Source of the DNA: an uncultured Bacilli bacterium
GTDB taxonomy: Bacteria > Bacillota_I > Bacilli_A > RF39 > UBA660
Direction: 5' to 3'
Length of the DNA: 64,000 nucleotides
Assembly: GCA_934168245.1 (NCBI GenBank)
Contig: CAKPMY010000002.1
Location: 103,499 to 167,498 of the forward strand
Shown: positions 50,684-58,964 of the stretch, one piece after another
Layout of the letters: each line of letters starts with the position of its first letter
Position numbering within the stretch: position 1 is the stretch's first letter
Position numbers and translations under genes: made by a program
The notes under the pieces: generated by a model
The model's database searches: none
Seen by the model: the letters and a program-made list of their open reading frames with translations, nothing else
What the model was told of the DNA's origin: nothing

Positions 50684-52783
50684 AGTTTGAAGAACATATT
50701 GATCATTTTTATAATCTATGAAAACTGTATCTTTAGGTTTAACTTTACCTTCAATAATCATTCTCGCAAGTAAAGTCTCAATCGTACGACTTACCAATCT
50801 CTTTAATGGTCTAGCCCCATAGTTAACATCATAGCCATCTTCTATTAATTGATGTCTTGCTTTATCACTTATCGCAATCTTAATACGAACATCGCTTAAA
50901 CGTCCTTCTATCTCTGTTAAAATCTTATCAAGTATTGAATTAATTGCTTCTTTTGATAATGGATCAAATACAATAATTTCATCGATTCTGTTAATAAACT
51001 CTGGTCTAAAGTAATTTCTAACATCATCCATTACTTTAGAAGCATCTCCATTTAGAATATGTTCACTTCCTAAATTAGAAGTCATAATGATGATTGTATT
51101 TTTAAAGTCCACTGTACGACCATTAGAATCAGTAATTCTACCATCATCTAATACTTGTAAAAGTAAGTTCAACACTTCAGGATGAGCTTTTTCTATCTCA
51201 TCAAATAAAACTATACTATAAGGATTACGTCTAACAGCCTCTGTTAATTGTCCACCTTCTTCATATCCAACATATCCTGGAGGCGAACCAATTAATCTAG
51301 ACACACTAAACTTCTCCATATATTCACTCATATCAATTCTAATCATATGAGTTTCATCATCAAATAACTCATAAGCAAGCGTTCTAGCAATCTCAGTCTT
51401 ACCAACACCAGTAGGTCCTAAAAACATAAATGATGCAATTGGTCTATTAGGATCTTTTATACCAGCACGAGACTTCAAGATAGCATCACTTACTAATTTT
51501 ATAGCCTTATCTTGTCCCATAACACGTTTTTTCATGTTATCTTCCAAGGCTAGTAATTTTTCTTTTTCACTACTTACTAACTTTGAAATAGGAATATTAG
51601 TCCATCTAGAAATAACTTCTGCAATATCATCACTCGTAACAGTATCACTAAGTATTTTATTTTTCTCTGTATTATTTAACTCTTCCAACTCTTTTTCAAG
51701 TCTTGGAATTTCACCATGTCTAAGTATTGCGGCTCTTTCCAAATCATATTTATTCTCAGCTTTTTCTAGTTCAAACTTAGCCTCTTCAATTTCTGCTTTT
51801 TTCTTCTTAATATCGACATTTAAGTTTTTCTCTTTATTCCAAGCCTCAGTTAATTCTTTCTCTTTAGCCTGTAACTTTTCAACTTCCGCATCAATCTCTT
51901 CCCTACGTTTCTTAGAAATCTCATCTTTTTCTTTCTTGATAGCTTCTCTCTCTATTTGTAATCTCATAATTTTATGAGTCAAATTATCCAAATTCTCTGG
52001 AACAGAATCCATCTGTACTCTAATCGTAGCACAAGCCTCATCTACCAAATCAATGGCTTTATCTGGTAAATAACGATCTGTAATATAACGATTAGATAAT
52101 GTAGCGGCTGATATTAAAGCCTTATCCTGAATAGTAACACCATGATGTATTTCAAATCTTTCTTTTAGTCCACGTAATATGGTAATAGTATCTTCAACAG
52201 TTGGCTCAGATACTTTAATCTTTTGAAAACGTCTTTCTAGTGCTCCATCTTTTTCAATATATTGACGATACTCATTCAAAGTCGTTGCCCCAATTACATG
52301 TATTTCTCCACGAGCAAGCATTGGTTTTAATATATTAGAAGTGTCCATTGCTCCCTCAGTTCTACCAGTACCAACAATCATATGTATCTCATCGATAAAC
52401 ATGATTATATCGCCTTCACTCTTCTTAACTTCGTTTAAAACTTTCTTTAAACGTTCCTCGAATTCACCACGATATTTAGCACCAGCCACTAAAGCCGCCA
52501 TATCCAACTCCCAAATAGTTTTATTCTTTAAACTAGCCGGAACATCTCCCTTTATAATTCTTAAAGCAAGACCTTCTACTATTGCTGTTTTACCAACACC
52601 AGGTTCACCTATTAAAACTGGATTATTCTTAGTTTTTCTTGATAATACACGAGTGATACTACGTATTTCTTCATCACGACCAATAACAGGATCAATCTTG
52701 CCACGTTTAGCAGCCTCAGTTATATCACGACCATATTTTTCTAATACATTTTCATCTTGTTCTTCTTGATAATTATTATACAT
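50672..52783 (-). CDS. clpB: ClpB-type disaggregase lacking the N-terminal domain
   Basis: The 703-residue protein has AAA1 with Walker A GEPGVGKT (59-66) and Walker B MFIDEIH, a long coiled M-domain (about 250-400, LQIEREAIKKEKDEISKKRREE and following), then AAA2 with GPTGVGKT (456-463), VLFDEIEKAHPEV and the GARPLKR sensor. The M-domain identifies ClpB rather than ClpC/ClpA. Typical ClpB has about 860 residues; the Clp-N domain is missing, and translation starts with a short acidic leader. The start is well defined (GAGGTGATAGAGT before ATG 52783) and sits after the promoter, so this is a real N-terminus. HrcA-regulated. Confidence 0.94.
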   Translation of the reverse strand: MYNNYQEEQDENVLEKYGRDITEAAKRGKIDPVIGRDEEIRSITRVLSRKTKNNPVLIGEPGVGKTAIVEGLALRIIKGDVPASLKNKTIWELDMAALVAGAKYRGEFEERLKKVLNEVKKSEGDIIMFIDEIHMIVGTGRTEGAMDTSNILKPMLARGEIHVIGATTLNEYRQYIEKDGALERRFQKIKVSEPTVEDTITILRGLKERFEIHHGVTIQDKALISAATLSNRYITDRYLPDKAIDLVDEACATIRVQMDSVPENLDNLTHKIMRLQIEREAIKKEKDEISKKRREEIDAEVEKLQAKEKELTEAWNKEKNLNVDIKKKKAEIEEAKFELEKAENKYDLERAAILRHGEIPRLEKELEELNNTEKNKILSDTVTSDDIAEVISRWTNIPISKLVSSEKEKLLALEDNMKKRVMGQDKAIKLVSDAILKSRAGIKDPNRPIASFMFLGPTGVGKTEIARTLAYELFDDETHMIRIDMSEYMEKFSVSRLIGSPPGYVGYEEGGQLTEAVRRNPYSIVLFDEIEKAHPEVLNLLLQVLDDGRITDSNGRTVDFKNTIIIMTSNLGSEHILNGDASKVMDDVRNYFRPEFINRIDEIIVFDPLSKEAINSILDKILTEIEGRLSDVRIKIAISDKARHQLIEDGYDVNYGARPLKRLVSRTIETLLARMIIEGKVKPKDTVFIDYKNDQYVLQTEDK

Positions 52784-52807
52784 ACTCTATCACCTCTTCC
52801 AGTATAT

Positions 52808-52849
52808 ATTATATGCTATATTTTAGCACTTGTCAATATAGAGTGCTAA
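52808..52849 (-). promoter_or_regulatory. clpB promoter with CIRCE operator
   Basis: TTAGCACTT (52823-52831), nine bases, GAGTGCTAA (52841-52849) is a near-perfect CIRCE. On the minus strand TTGACA (52831-52836) and TATAAT (52808-52813), 17 apart, overlap its half. Confidence 0.94.
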
Positions 52850-52856
52850 TTATTTT

Positions 52857-52885
52857 TAAAAAGAAAATGTATAAAATCATACATT
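52857..52885 (-). terminator. Terminator of the 52892 gene
   Basis: AATGTAT (52866-52872) and ATACATT (52879-52885) form a stem followed by T-rich RNA on the minus strand. Confidence 0.7.
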
Positions 52886-52891
52886 CCTTCT

Positions 52892-54421
52892 TTATTCACT
52901 CTTACTAATTTTACCATCATTAACTAACTTTTTATAACACTTTGAAACATCCGTTTCCCCATTACTACCAATAACATCTCTTACTTTTTGTTGCCAGCTA
53001 CCAGCATGTATAATTCTAAAGCATTTCTCATGTCCAATAAGTTCTTTTTTACTTAAATGTGACAACTCATAAAAATCTCCAAAATCCATAACATAAATAG
53101 CACTGTCTCTAGCAAGCCTTCCCTTACTCACATTTTCAAAATACTTATCTAAAATAACTTTACCATTCGGATAAACATAAGCAAAATATCCATCAAAAGT
53201 ATTTATTCCTCGAAGTATTGAATAAGGATCAGAAGATTCATAAAGACTCTTCTTATCTAAGTAAAGACTCGCTAACTTTTCTTGTTGTATTCTTCTATCT
53301 TCTTCATTCATATTAGAAGTACCAACCTTAACCATCTTACTAAATGCCTCATCCAAACTACCCTTAGGTATCATTTCCCAATTAGCCGATAATTCCTCTA
53401 AATATCCTTTCATAAATTGTTCTACTTCTGTCGGAATCATCGTAGAAAAATCAACTGAATTAAGTCTAACTATTTTTAAATTAGGATTACTAATAAGTAT
53501 CTTTTTATATCTTTCTAATAAACTTTTCTGAGTAATAGTCTCTTTCTTTTCCCCATTAAGTTTAAATACATCAATCGAAATATCTTCATCTAAATCACTT
53601 CCTAATTCTAAGAAATAATTTGATACATAGTATAAATAATCTTGTTTATCTTTATCTGGCACTAATGAAACATATTCCAAATACTTACTAGCAACATATA
53701 ACTCAAACTTCTTCTTTTCCTTCTCACTAGAAAGTGCTAAATCAATCGGATGTTCATAGAAAAAATCTACTAACTCATCTGTATTTTTAACTACAAACTC
53801 AAATAAATCAGCACACTTATTCGCAAAAATTCTAGGACTAAGTAAAACATCCGCTTTCTTCAAGAAATTCTCTACTGCTTCTTCTGTTCCAAATGCCCTT
53901 ATTAATGCTTCTTTTGCTATTTTTTTCTCTTTCCAAGTTGCACTATATCCATCAAGTGTATGTCTATAACTTTGTGCAAGCCTCTTACATTGTACCTCAT
54001 CATCATAGGCTTTATATAAAGCCGGAAAACATCTCTGAAATTTCTTTTCTGCCGAAATTTTTCTTAACTCATTAATCCCATCTACTAATCTTTCTTTATC
54101 TTGACTTAACTTATCTAAGGCTACATCATTAATATTTAAATTATAAGCCAAAGTTAATATAATTGAATCTTCTGAATAACAAAGTCTCTTAACTATAGAA
54201 TCAAGTCCTTGAACAATTCTAAATACTTGAAAAAAAGAAAGTTCCGGACATTCTACCTTCTTATCTTTAAAATACTCTAAGACTACTCTAACCGAATCTT
54301 TAATAGCATCTTCTGCTTGTTTCTTATCATCACATAAACTTAAAATATCTTGTGGATACAAAAGCATCGAAGCATTTACTGGTATTCCTTTATTAATAAT
54401 ATTACTAACTGCCTCACTCAA
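52892..54421 (-). CDS. Large cytosolic protein of unknown family
   Basis: The start is TTG 54421, eight bases from GAGGGG; 509 residues from MSEAVSNIIN. An extended -10 (TGGTATAAT, 54450-54458 on the minus strand) lies inside any longer frame, supporting the shorter start. The protein is helical and acidic with no TM segment and no recognised domain; a C-terminal part reads RGINTFDGYFAYVYPNGKVILDKYF then GHEKCFRIIHAGSWQQKVRDVIG. It is likely soluble. A single-gene unit with its own terminator next to the ClpB CIRCE promoter. Confidence 0.75.
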   Translation of the reverse strand: MSEAVSNIINKGIPVNASMLLYPQDILSLCDDKKQAEDAIKDSVRVVLEYFKDKKVECPELSFFQVFRIVQGLDSIVKRLCYSEDSIILTLAYNLNINDVALDKLSQDKERLVDGINELRKISAEKKFQRCFPALYKAYDDEVQCKRLAQSYRHTLDGYSATWKEKKIAKEALIRAFGTEEAVENFLKKADVLLSPRIFANKCADLFEFVVKNTDELVDFFYEHPIDLALSSEKEKKKFELYVASKYLEYVSLVPDKDKQDYLYYVSNYFLELGSDLDEDISIDVFKLNGEKKETITQKSLLERYKKILISNPNLKIVRLNSVDFSTMIPTEVEQFMKGYLEELSANWEMIPKGSLDEAFSKMVKVGTSNMNEEDRRIQQEKLASLYLDKKSLYESSDPYSILRGINTFDGYFAYVYPNGKVILDKYFENVSKGRLARDSAIYVMDFGDFYELSHLSKKELIGHEKCFRIIHAGSWQQKVRDVIGSNGETDVSKCYKKLVNDGKISKSE

Positions 54422-54489
54422 TCTAAATTCCCCCTCATTTACTTGCCTATTATACCACGAATTCAAAAAAAAGAAAGGAAAACTCCTCT

Positions 54490-55110
54490 CTAATCAATAT
54501 AATTAGTTAGTATTTTCTTCTCCATTGCTGGAAAATCAACACCAATTTTCTTTCCTGCATCAATACATTTTAATAACCAAGCCATATTATTACCAAGTAC
54601 TCTCATTGTCTGTAATCCTTCTAAATCTTTCTCTGCATCCTCTGCATTAAATCCAAATACTCCATTCCAATAATTACTTGAAACAATCGGCATACAAGAA
54701 TAACTAAAATACTTATTTAATCTATCAAAAGCCTCAATAGTACCTGCTCTTCTACAGCAAGCAATACCAGCCGCTACTTTTCCTTTAAATAAATTTCCTT
54801 TTCCATAAAAAACTCTATCCATAAAAGAATTCATACTACCATTAACTCCCGCAAAATGAACAGGAACACCAAAGACAAATCCATCACATTCTTCTACTTT
54901 TTCTAAAAATTCATTAACTACATCATTATAGATACATCTCTTACTTTTAAAACACTTACTACATCCAATACATCCCATAATTGGTTTAATTCCTATCCAA
55001 AATATTTCTGTATCAATCCCATTTTCCTCAAGAGTCTTACTAATTTCTTCTAATGCCCTATTAGTAGTACCCTTCTTATTAGGACTTCCATTAACTAATA
55101 AAACCTTCAT
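54490..55110 (-). CDS. Flavodoxin-fold NAD(P)H-dependent reductase with Cys cluster
   Basis: ATG 55110 is preceded by AGGGTGAT; 206 residues. The N-terminal MKVLLVNGSPNKKGTTNRAL is the FMN phosphate-binding loop. Cys-rich CIGCSKCFKSKRC (about 47-59) follows, as in iron-sulfur flavoproteins. The FMN site loop GVPVHFAGVNGSMNSFMDR is intact. It is a probable multimeric flavin-dependent electron transfer protein of anaerobes. It lies four bases downstream of the DUF5662 gene's stop. Confidence 0.88.
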   Translation of the reverse strand: MKVLLVNGSPNKKGTTNRALEEISKTLEENGIDTEIFWIGIKPIMGCIGCSKCFKSKRCIYNDVVNEFLEKVEECDGFVFGVPVHFAGVNGSMNSFMDRVFYGKGNLFKGKVAAGIACCRRAGTIEAFDRLNKYFSYSCMPIVSSNYWNGVFGFNAEDAEKDLEGLQTMRVLGNNMAWLLKCIDAGKKIGVDFPAMEKKILTNYID

Positions 55111-55114
55111 CAAA

Positions 55115-55684
55115 TCACCCTACATACTTTTTATATAATTTTTCCAAATTCTTCTTAGTAATAACTTTATTTACTCCAAAATTACTAACATCAGTATAAA
55201 CTTTCGTAAGTAAGAAATCAATCTTCGGATTAATCTTTGCTGTTTCTCTTACCTTCATCCAATAATTAAGTTGATACTCTTTAGTCCAATGTTTACCTTT
55301 ATAAATCATTCCTGCTGCTAAAGCATCACATACCATCTCTGCAAAATACTTATACGGTATAATTGGAGTTGGTTCTATAGTTGCATAATCATACCAATAT
55401 TCATAATGATGTTTATTTCTTCCTTTATGATGTAACCAAGCCGTAGAATAGCCATTAGCTTTCTTACAAGTAATTATTGGACTAAAATCTTTTGAAAAAT
55501 ACTTAGTCCCTTCTAAAAACTCCGTAAATGAATATTTAGATAAATCATGTACTAACCCTCTCCAAGGAATACCTGCTCTAACACATAAACAAAATACTTT
55601 AAATCTATGTTTATTAACAACATGTAAATGTCCAAAAAATTTACCTACTGTTATCTTATACTTATCTTTTTTTCTTCTTGCCAT
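55115..55684 (-). CDS. DUF5662 family protein
   Basis: The 189-residue protein has the DUF5662 pattern: HLHVVNKHRFKVFCLCVRAGIPWRGLVHDLSKYS, then TEFLEGTKYF, HHKGRNKHHYEYWYDY. The clustered His and Asp residues (HDLSKYS; HHKGRNKHH) suggest metal binding, like HD-domain proteins. The function is unknown. GGTGGTAG precedes ATG 55684. It forms a two-gene unit with the flavoprotein. Confidence 0.85.
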   Translation of the reverse strand: MARRKKDKYKITVGKFFGHLHVVNKHRFKVFCLCVRAGIPWRGLVHDLSKYSFTEFLEGTKYFSKDFSPIITCKKANGYSTAWLHHKGRNKHHYEYWYDYATIEPTPIIPYKYFAEMVCDALAAGMIYKGKHWTKEYQLNYWMKVRETAKINPKIDFLLTKVYTDVSNFGVNKVITKKNLEKLYKKYVG

Positions 55685-55746
55685 ATACTACCACCTTCTA
55701 AAGTATACCATATAAAAGAAAAAATTTCTAATCTTTCCCAAAAATT

Positions 55747-55782
55747 AAAAAAAGCAGCTATCATCACAAACAACTGCCTTTT
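55747..55782 (-). terminator. Probable terminator of the 55789 gene
   Basis: An imperfect stem (AAAGCAG at 55751-55757 with CTGCCTTT at 55774-55781) is followed by T-rich RNA on the minus strand. Confidence 0.5.
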
Positions 55783-55788
55783 ATCATC

Positions 55789-57237
55789 TTAGTAACTGTT
55801 TCCAACTCCTCCACAAGAAATTGCTCCAATATTACCTTTCTTAGTATTAAGATTATAACTATATTCTATACAAGTTTCCTTATCTCCAACTTTATAAAAC
55901 TGAAACAACAATTCTCCCTCATGTTCAAGCATAAAGTTAAGACTCTCTACATCTGTTGCCTCTCCAAAACTAAATAATAGTTTCCCAGTTATAGTTATTA
56001 ATAATATTTTATCATTAGCATTAACCAATACATAATTACCATTAGTAATTCCATAAACATTTTTATATCCTGATCCAATAATTTCTTTACCATCTAAATC
56101 ATATATAACTCCATCTACTCCATACTTAACACAAGCATATAAATAATCTCCAATTTTATTAATATATGTATAAGTAAATGGTATAACTTCTCTTCCACCA
56201 GTATAATCAATAACTCCATACATATTATTTTTATAGGCAATTACTAAATTATTTTTAATTGGCTGAATAACAGACATTGGTCCCATAGTAGAATTACTAT
56301 TTCCATTACTAAATCCATCAAAACTAGCCGCAACCACTGCTTTCCCAGTATCTATATTATATATTCCCCATTTATTATCTATAAGTACCGCCAAATACTT
56401 AGTATTATAACCATTCTTATTTCCAAATGGTAATACTGCTTTATAAGAAATATTTTCTAATACTTTTTTATTAGTAACGTAATTTTTAACTTGTGTATAA
56501 TACTCATCATTCTGATATAAAACATATTGTGTATCTCCAAACAAACTAGCATTCTGATAAACTTCTCCACAATCAACTACATACACATCATAATTTTTAA
56601 GATCAGAAGGCTTATCTAAACTAGCCTTACCTGTCTTTTTACTTATAAAAACATTAATCTTTGTATTATCATCAACCACTTCTACTGGACCCTTCTCTTG
56701 TTTTACTCCATAAGAATATGTAGTCTTCTTTCCATTTAATGAACACTCATCTAAATATATTTTTAAGTCTTCATAAACTTCATGTATCTTACAATTAATA
56801 TCATCTTTACTATCAACTAATTTTAAAGCCTCTTCATAACTCAAAATTACTTTATTTTTCTCATATGAACTAGCAATAACTTTCTCTAGTTTTTCTCCAT
56901 ATATTTTAATCTTCTCTTCCTTATCTTTTTCGCTTAACTTTTCTTCATTATAAACATCATCTTTAATCTTTTCTTTTTCCTTATCTTTCCTCCATCCAAG
57001 ATAAAAATAAATTAACACAACTAAAATAATCATAACAATCAAAATAATTATTACTATCTTTTTCTTCTTATTTGTACTCTTAGTATTATCTTTCTCGCTT
57101 ACTTCTTTCCTCACTTCATCAGTCTTTGTTTCATTATCTTTCTCTTCTTCATTATCTATCTCATTTTCTGCTTCTACTTCTACAATATCTTCTATTGTTT
57201 CAATTTCCTTAGTCTTTTCTAATTCTTCTTTTTCCAT
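55789..57237 (-). CDS. Membrane-anchored WG-repeat protein
   Basis: ATG 57237 is preceded by AAAGGGTGAGTGT, giving 482 residues. An N-terminal Glu/Lys/Asp-rich cytosolic region (to about 60) is followed by one helix (IVIIILIVMIILVVLIYFYLGW) and an acidic stalk. The outer part has WG-type repeats (NKWGIYNIDTGKAVV, MYGVIDYTGGREVIPF, VDGVIYDLDGKEIIG). WG repeats mediate adhesion or binding in other bacteria. It lies downstream of no clear partner. Cysteines at the C-terminus (IEYSYN, AISCGGVG) are few. Confidence 0.82.
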   Translation of the reverse strand: MEKEELEKTKEIETIEDIVEVEAENEIDNEEEKDNETKTDEVRKEVSEKDNTKSTNKKKKIVIIILIVMIILVVLIYFYLGWRKDKEKEKIKDDVYNEEKLSEKDKEEKIKIYGEKLEKVIASSYEKNKVILSYEEALKLVDSKDDINCKIHEVYEDLKIYLDECSLNGKKTTYSYGVKQEKGPVEVVDDNTKINVFISKKTGKASLDKPSDLKNYDVYVVDCGEVYQNASLFGDTQYVLYQNDEYYTQVKNYVTNKKVLENISYKAVLPFGNKNGYNTKYLAVLIDNKWGIYNIDTGKAVVAASFDGFSNGNSNSTMGPMSVIQPIKNNLVIAYKNNMYGVIDYTGGREVIPFTYTYINKIGDYLYACVKYGVDGVIYDLDGKEIIGSGYKNVYGITNGNYVLVNANDKILLITITGKLLFSFGEATDVESLNFMLEHEGELLFQFYKVGDKETCIEYSYNLNTKKGNIGAISCGGVGNSY

Positions 57238-57289
57238 ACACTCACCCTTTATACTAAAAGTATAACAAGACTCCCCATTCTTTTCCACC

Positions 57290-57316
57290 AAAAAAATGTA
57301 GAAATATCTACATTTT
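57290..57316 (-). terminator. Terminator of the cotJ operon
   Basis: AAATGTAGA (57294-57302) and TCTACATTT (57307-57315) form a stem overlapping the cotJC stop, with T-rich RNA following on the minus strand. Confidence 0.85.
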
Positions 57317-58037
57317 ACATTAATTGTCCATATTGATTAAAATATTGATTTAGATTAGGATTATTACCAGTACTATTCATCATATTATGATTAACACTAC
57401 TAGTCATATTTGTATTATTTCCCATTCCCATATTATTGTTATTGTTCATCCCCATATTTGTATTATTCATATTAGTATTATTATTCATTTTCTTATCATA
57501 ATAATCAAATAATTCTTTAAATCTTGTATAATGTACAATTTCTCTTTGTCTTAGCCATAACAATGGTCCTATAACATCTGGATCATTTGTTAAATCAATT
57601 AAGTTTTCATAAACTGCTCTAGCCTTCTGTTCTGCAGCCATATCTTCTGATAAATCTGCTAATGGATCTCCTGTAGAAGCAAAATACCCTACTGTAAATG
57701 GTACGCCATTCGCATCTGTTGGATATAAAGCATAAGCATGTTCTGCATAATGTGTATCAAGTCCAGCCTCTTTTATCTCCGCAAGAGTTGCATCTTTCAT
57801 TAACTGATAAATCATCGTAGAAATCATTTCAACATGGGCTAACTCTTCTGTACCTATATCAGTAAGTAAAGCCTTACCTCTCTCATCTGGCATCGTAAAT
57901 CTTTGATTCAAATAACGAAGTGATGCTGCTAGCTCACCATTTGCGCCGCCATATTGTGTAACCAAATACTTAGCCATTTTTAAATCTTTTTTCTTAATAT
58001 CAACTGGATATTGTAATCTCTTATTATAACTAAACAT
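57315..58037 (-). CDS. cotJC: Spore coat protein CotJC (manganese-catalase family)
   Basis: ATG 58037, nine bases from GGGAGG, gives 240 residues and overlaps the end of cotJB by eight bases. The ferritin-like four-helix core is full-length: YLVTQYGGANGELAASLRYLNQRF, GTEELAHVEMISTMIYQL, and LLWLRQREIVHYTRFKELFDYY. The Glu and His di-manganese ligands (E-E-L-A-H; E-I-V-H) are in place. The C-terminal about 50 residues are an Asn/Met/Gly-rich low-complexity tail that ordinary CotJC lacks. It is a spore coat component in Bacillus and Clostridium. Confidence 0.95.
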   Translation of the reverse strand: MFSYNKRLQYPVDIKKKDLKMAKYLVTQYGGANGELAASLRYLNQRFTMPDERGKALLTDIGTEELAHVEMISTMIYQLMKDATLAEIKEAGLDTHYAEHAYALYPTDANGVPFTVGYFASTGDPLADLSEDMAAEQKARAVYENLIDLTNDPDVIGPLLWLRQREIVHYTRFKELFDYYDKKMNNNTNMNNTNMGMNNNNNMGMGNNTNMTSSVNHNMMNSTGNNPNLNQYFNQYGQLM

Positions 58038-58467
58038 TATTACTATCCTCCCATGGCCAAGGACCATTAATCCACTTAAATGGACCATTCTCTAAACTAT
58101 TACTGCTAATATTCAAAGGCCCAAACTTAGCCTCATATTGTGAAATTAATTCATCAGCAGATTTTCTATAGTCATTAAATAAAGTTAACATAGACTCATC
58201 ATTTGGATATAAATCTAAATATAAATTAAGATCATGTGCCGCAAAAGATACTCTTCCTATCTCTAATAACATTCTCTCTTTCTCTGTATTAGCCGATAAT
58301 TGAGCAGGTCTATAATTTTTATATTGACTATATAAATTAGAAAACATATTCCCGTTATTATAACCTTCACTAGGTGTAAATAAAGAACTATTTCTATTAG
58401 CACTACGCATAGAATTCATTCTCATATTTTGATACATCGTATCATTCAAATAATCATAGTTATACAT
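58030..58467 (-). CDS. cotJB: Spore coat protein: CotJA-like segment fused to CotJB
   Basis: The 145-residue protein is longer than usual CotJB. Residues about 64-144 are a typical CotJB: LLEIGRVSFAAHDLNLYLDLYPND, then GPFKWINGPWPWE. The N-terminal part (about 30-55: LFTPSEGYNNGNMFSNLYSQYKNYRP) matches the short CotJA core pattern (FxPxEGxxxGxxFxxLxxxY). So the two genes appear fused. Where CotJA is separate elsewhere it precedes cotJB, which agrees with the order here. GAAGGGAG precedes ATG 58467. Confidence 0.85.
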   Translation of the reverse strand: MYNYDYLNDTMYQNMRMNSMRSANRNSSLFTPSEGYNNGNMFSNLYSQYKNYRPAQLSANTEKERMLLEIGRVSFAAHDLNLYLDLYPNDESMLTLFNDYRKSADELISQYEAKFGPLNISSNSLENGPFKWINGPWPWEDSNNV

Positions 58468-58562
58468 AATATCTCCCTTCTCTTTAATTTATGTCTAACT
58501 AGGTATTAATGTATAGATAAATACCCAATTCATGAAAAAAGTACCAATTAGTCAAAAAAGAC

Positions 58563-58591
58563 TTGCTTTTTTTCTATATCTATAATAAAAT
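58563..58591 (+). promoter_or_regulatory. Promoter of tRNA-His
   Basis: TTGCTT (58563-58568) and TAAAAT (58586-58591) are separated by 17 bases, 20 bases before the tRNA. Confidence 0.6.
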
Positions 58592-58611
58592 AGAGAAGTC
58601 AAATGTGACAT

Positions 58612-58688
58612 GGCGCCGTTGGTGAAGTGGTTAACACGCTAGTTTGTGGCACTAGTATGCAAGGGTTCGATTCCCTTACGACGCCCCA
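58612..58688 (+). tRNA. tRNA-His (anticodon GTG)
   Basis: The 5' end carries the encoded G-1 (GG at 58612) facing C73, as expected for tRNA-His. The anticodon stem-loop is CTAGT-TTGTGGC-ACTAG; the anticodon is GTG. The T-arm GGG-TTCGATT-CCC follows, and CCA is encoded at 58686-58688. One acceptor position pairs C with A. Confidence 0.95.
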
Positions 58689-58700
58689 TATTTTGAAATA

Positions 58701-58732
58701 AAATTCATAGCAAATAAACTATGAATTTTTTT
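58701..58732 (+). terminator. Terminator of tRNA-His
   Basis: AATTCATAG (58702-58710) and CTATGAATT (58719-58727) pair, followed by six T. Confidence 0.85.
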
Positions 58733-58801
58733 ATTCCTAGGACTCTATTATTATCAACATTTATCCTTTATAAATATAATATATTGAAAGGAGATATATT
58801 T

Positions 58802-58939
58802 ATGATGTACGGATATCCTGCCTATAATTATAATGAATCTAATGGTACTAACTGGTTTTGGATTATAATTATTATTTTAATTATTTTCTTTGTTCTATTC
58901 TGGAATACTGGTAGTTCTAAAAATAATTGCTGCAACTAA
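58802..58939 (+). CDS. Small YjcZ-like sporulation protein
   Basis: AAAGGAGATATATTT precedes ATG 58802, so the product has 45 residues; a longer in-frame extension to 58721 covers the RBS and terminator and is rejected. MMYGYPAYNYNESNG is followed by one hydrophobic helix (IIIIILIIFFVLFW) and a Cys-Cys tail (KNNCCN). This Tyr/Gly-then-helix layout is that of YjcZ-family spore proteins in Bacillus. The cotJ operon lies on the other side of tRNA-His. Confidence 0.75.
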   Translation: MMYGYPAYNYNESNGTNWFWIIIIILIIFFVLFWNTGSSKNNCCN

Positions 58940-58964
58940 AAAGAGTACACTAAAGTACTCTTTT
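58938..58964. terminator. Bidirectional terminator
   Basis: AAAAGAGTAC and GTACTCTTTT (58955-58964) pair; it serves the YjcZ-like gene and, from the other strand, folD, whose stop lies inside. Confidence 0.85.
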
